14,418 nucleotides of DNA. Origin: Pleurocapsa sp. MO_226.B13 (GTDB taxonomy: Bacteria; Cyanobacteriota; Cyanobacteriia; Cyanobacteriales; Xenococcaceae). The translations under genes and the position numbers were made by a program. Shown piece by piece: positions 13,794 through 14,418 of the stretch; positions within the stretch are counted from its first letter, which is position 1, and the number at the start of each line of letters is the position of its first letter. Location: NCBI GenBank assembly GCA_030064795.1, contig JASJEI010000160.1:1-14418 (forward strand), read 5' to 3'. Below the pieces are notes generated by a model. It worked only from the letters and a program-made list of their open reading frames with translations. It ran no database searches and had not been told where the DNA came from.

Positions 13794-14399
13794 TTGGTTG
13801 GGGATAATGGCAATGACGGTCTTTATGGTGGCTATGGTCGAGATACTTTAAAAGGTGGTAATGGTCGAGATACTCTTTATGGAGATAACGATAGCGATCG
13901 CCTTTGGGGTAACGCTGGTAACGACCTACTCTACGGCAATTTAGGCAATGATGGTCTGTATGGTGGCTACAATGCAGATACCCTAGATGGAGGATATGGT
14001 AATGACACCCTGTATGGCGACCATGGCAACGATATCCTCTACGGTAAAGACGAAGACGATAAACTCTACGGCAATCTAGATAACGACACTTTGTATGGTG
14101 GTAACGGTAACGATACTCTTGATGGGGGTCATGGTGATGACTCACTAGAAGGAGGAGACGGTAACGATTACTTCTACGGCAAAGATGGTAACGACAGTGT
14201 TCGTGGCGGTTGGGGTAACGATCTCATTTATGGCGAAGCAGGTGATGATTATGCTTTCGGTGATGAAGGCAATGATACTCTTTATGGTGCTGAGGGGGGC
14301 GACACCCTAGCAGGTATGTCGGGAGACGACGTTATACTAAATCCGCTTGGTAAAAGTTATTATCGAATTCTTCAAGTCCCCCATTATTGGGGGATTTAG
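13543..14399 (+). pseudogene. RTX calcium-binding repeat protein, copy 2, frameshifted
   Basis: A gene of about 285 codons made almost entirely of RTX nonapeptides (GGxGxDxLYG). It opens MTNILGTNLGERLDGNYLDN. Near 13780 one G appears to be missing (ggtcaa-gtggcaatgat; caaggtggc would keep the frame as GQGGNDS). Frame 1 then runs into non-RTX text and stops at 13851, while another frame carries on the repeats ([20 protein letters not shown] and onward). More than a dozen repeats follow, to [20 protein letters not shown]. The last residues, QVPHYWGI, are encoded by a hairpin repeat, so the native C-terminal type I secretion signal is probably lost. Such proteins are exported and bind calcium outside the cell; this copy is probably inactive unless the indel is a sequencing error. 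Confidence 0.8.
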
Positions 14400-14405
14400 G
14401 GGGCA
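14374..14405 (+). repeat. Cyanobacterial C-rich hairpin repeat (MITE-like)
   Basis: The block includes tccccca (14377-14383), loop ttat and tggggga (14388-14394), a perfect 7-bp stem, followed by tttagggggc. Blocks with the pattern AAGTCCCCCAnnnnTGGGGGATTTAGGGGGC occur scattered in many cyanobacterial genomes, often as ends of small transposable repeats; this is from recall. It overlaps the last codons and stop of the RTX gene. The window ends 13 bases later, so it is unclear whether a larger element follows. Confidence 0.6.
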
Positions 14406-14418
14406 ATGAAAAGTAACC

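Noticed and set aside
13678..14145. Long minus-strand open frame, 155 codons, opposite the RTX repeats
   Set aside because: Its His/Tyr/Arg-rich periodic translation is the mirror of the RTX nonapeptide repeats; it is a shadow.
12602..14399. CRISPR array suggested by short regular repeats
   Set aside because: The periodicity is 27 bp and codes for RTX nonapeptides; there are no unique spacers.

Overview
The window is chromosomal DNA of a cyanobacterium. The octamer GCGATCGC (HIP1) recurs through the first 9 kb, base composition is AT-rich, and the first part carries ordinary cyanobacterial genes: a SirB1/TPR protein, a PilT ATPase, a KaiB-domain protein, MiaA and FolC. The genus cannot be fixed from what is visible. 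The AT-richness, the RTX and DUF4347 proteins and the IS load suggest a unicellular, colonial or filamentous form with a large genome rather than a small marine picocyanobacterium.

Positions 1 to about 8030 are the stable part. In order they hold: a SirB1-type transglutaminase-fold protein with a TPR tail (+); a small, very hydrophobic membrane protein (-) with its own terminator; an intergenic stretch of about 650 bp with several hairpins, including a perfect 19-bp inverted repeat; pilT (+); what looks like a decayed short gene (-); a KaiB-domain protein and miaA 13 bp apart (probable operon, +); a complete tyrosine recombinase (+) with a recognisable promoter; and folC (+).

Positions about 8180 to 14418 are accessory. 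A DUF4347 surface or secreted protein ends abruptly at the edge of a decayed IS4-family element on the minus strand (IS-A). A second IS4-family element (IS-B, 1313 bp, + strand) sits inside IS-A. IS-B has matching terminal inverted repeats and a 9-bp target duplication, and the IS-A reading frame resumes on its far side. Beyond the nested ISs lies an orphan gene, then an RTX (calcium-binding repeat) gene start, a second orphan gene, and a second copy of the RTX gene start. The two RTX starts and their 5' leaders are a direct repeat about 940 bp apart. The first RTX copy is cut short after 86 codons. The second runs on but carries a one-base frameshift, and its C-terminus is formed by a hairpin repeat of a kind common in cyanobacteria.

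The most notable structure is this accessory end. It is a repeated leader plus RTX start alternating with unrelated AT-rich orphan genes, with no HIP1 site between about 11.75 and 13.5 kb. It could be an array of recombining secreted-protein cassettes with partner or immunity-like genes, or simply a decaying duplication. The sequence alone does not decide between these.
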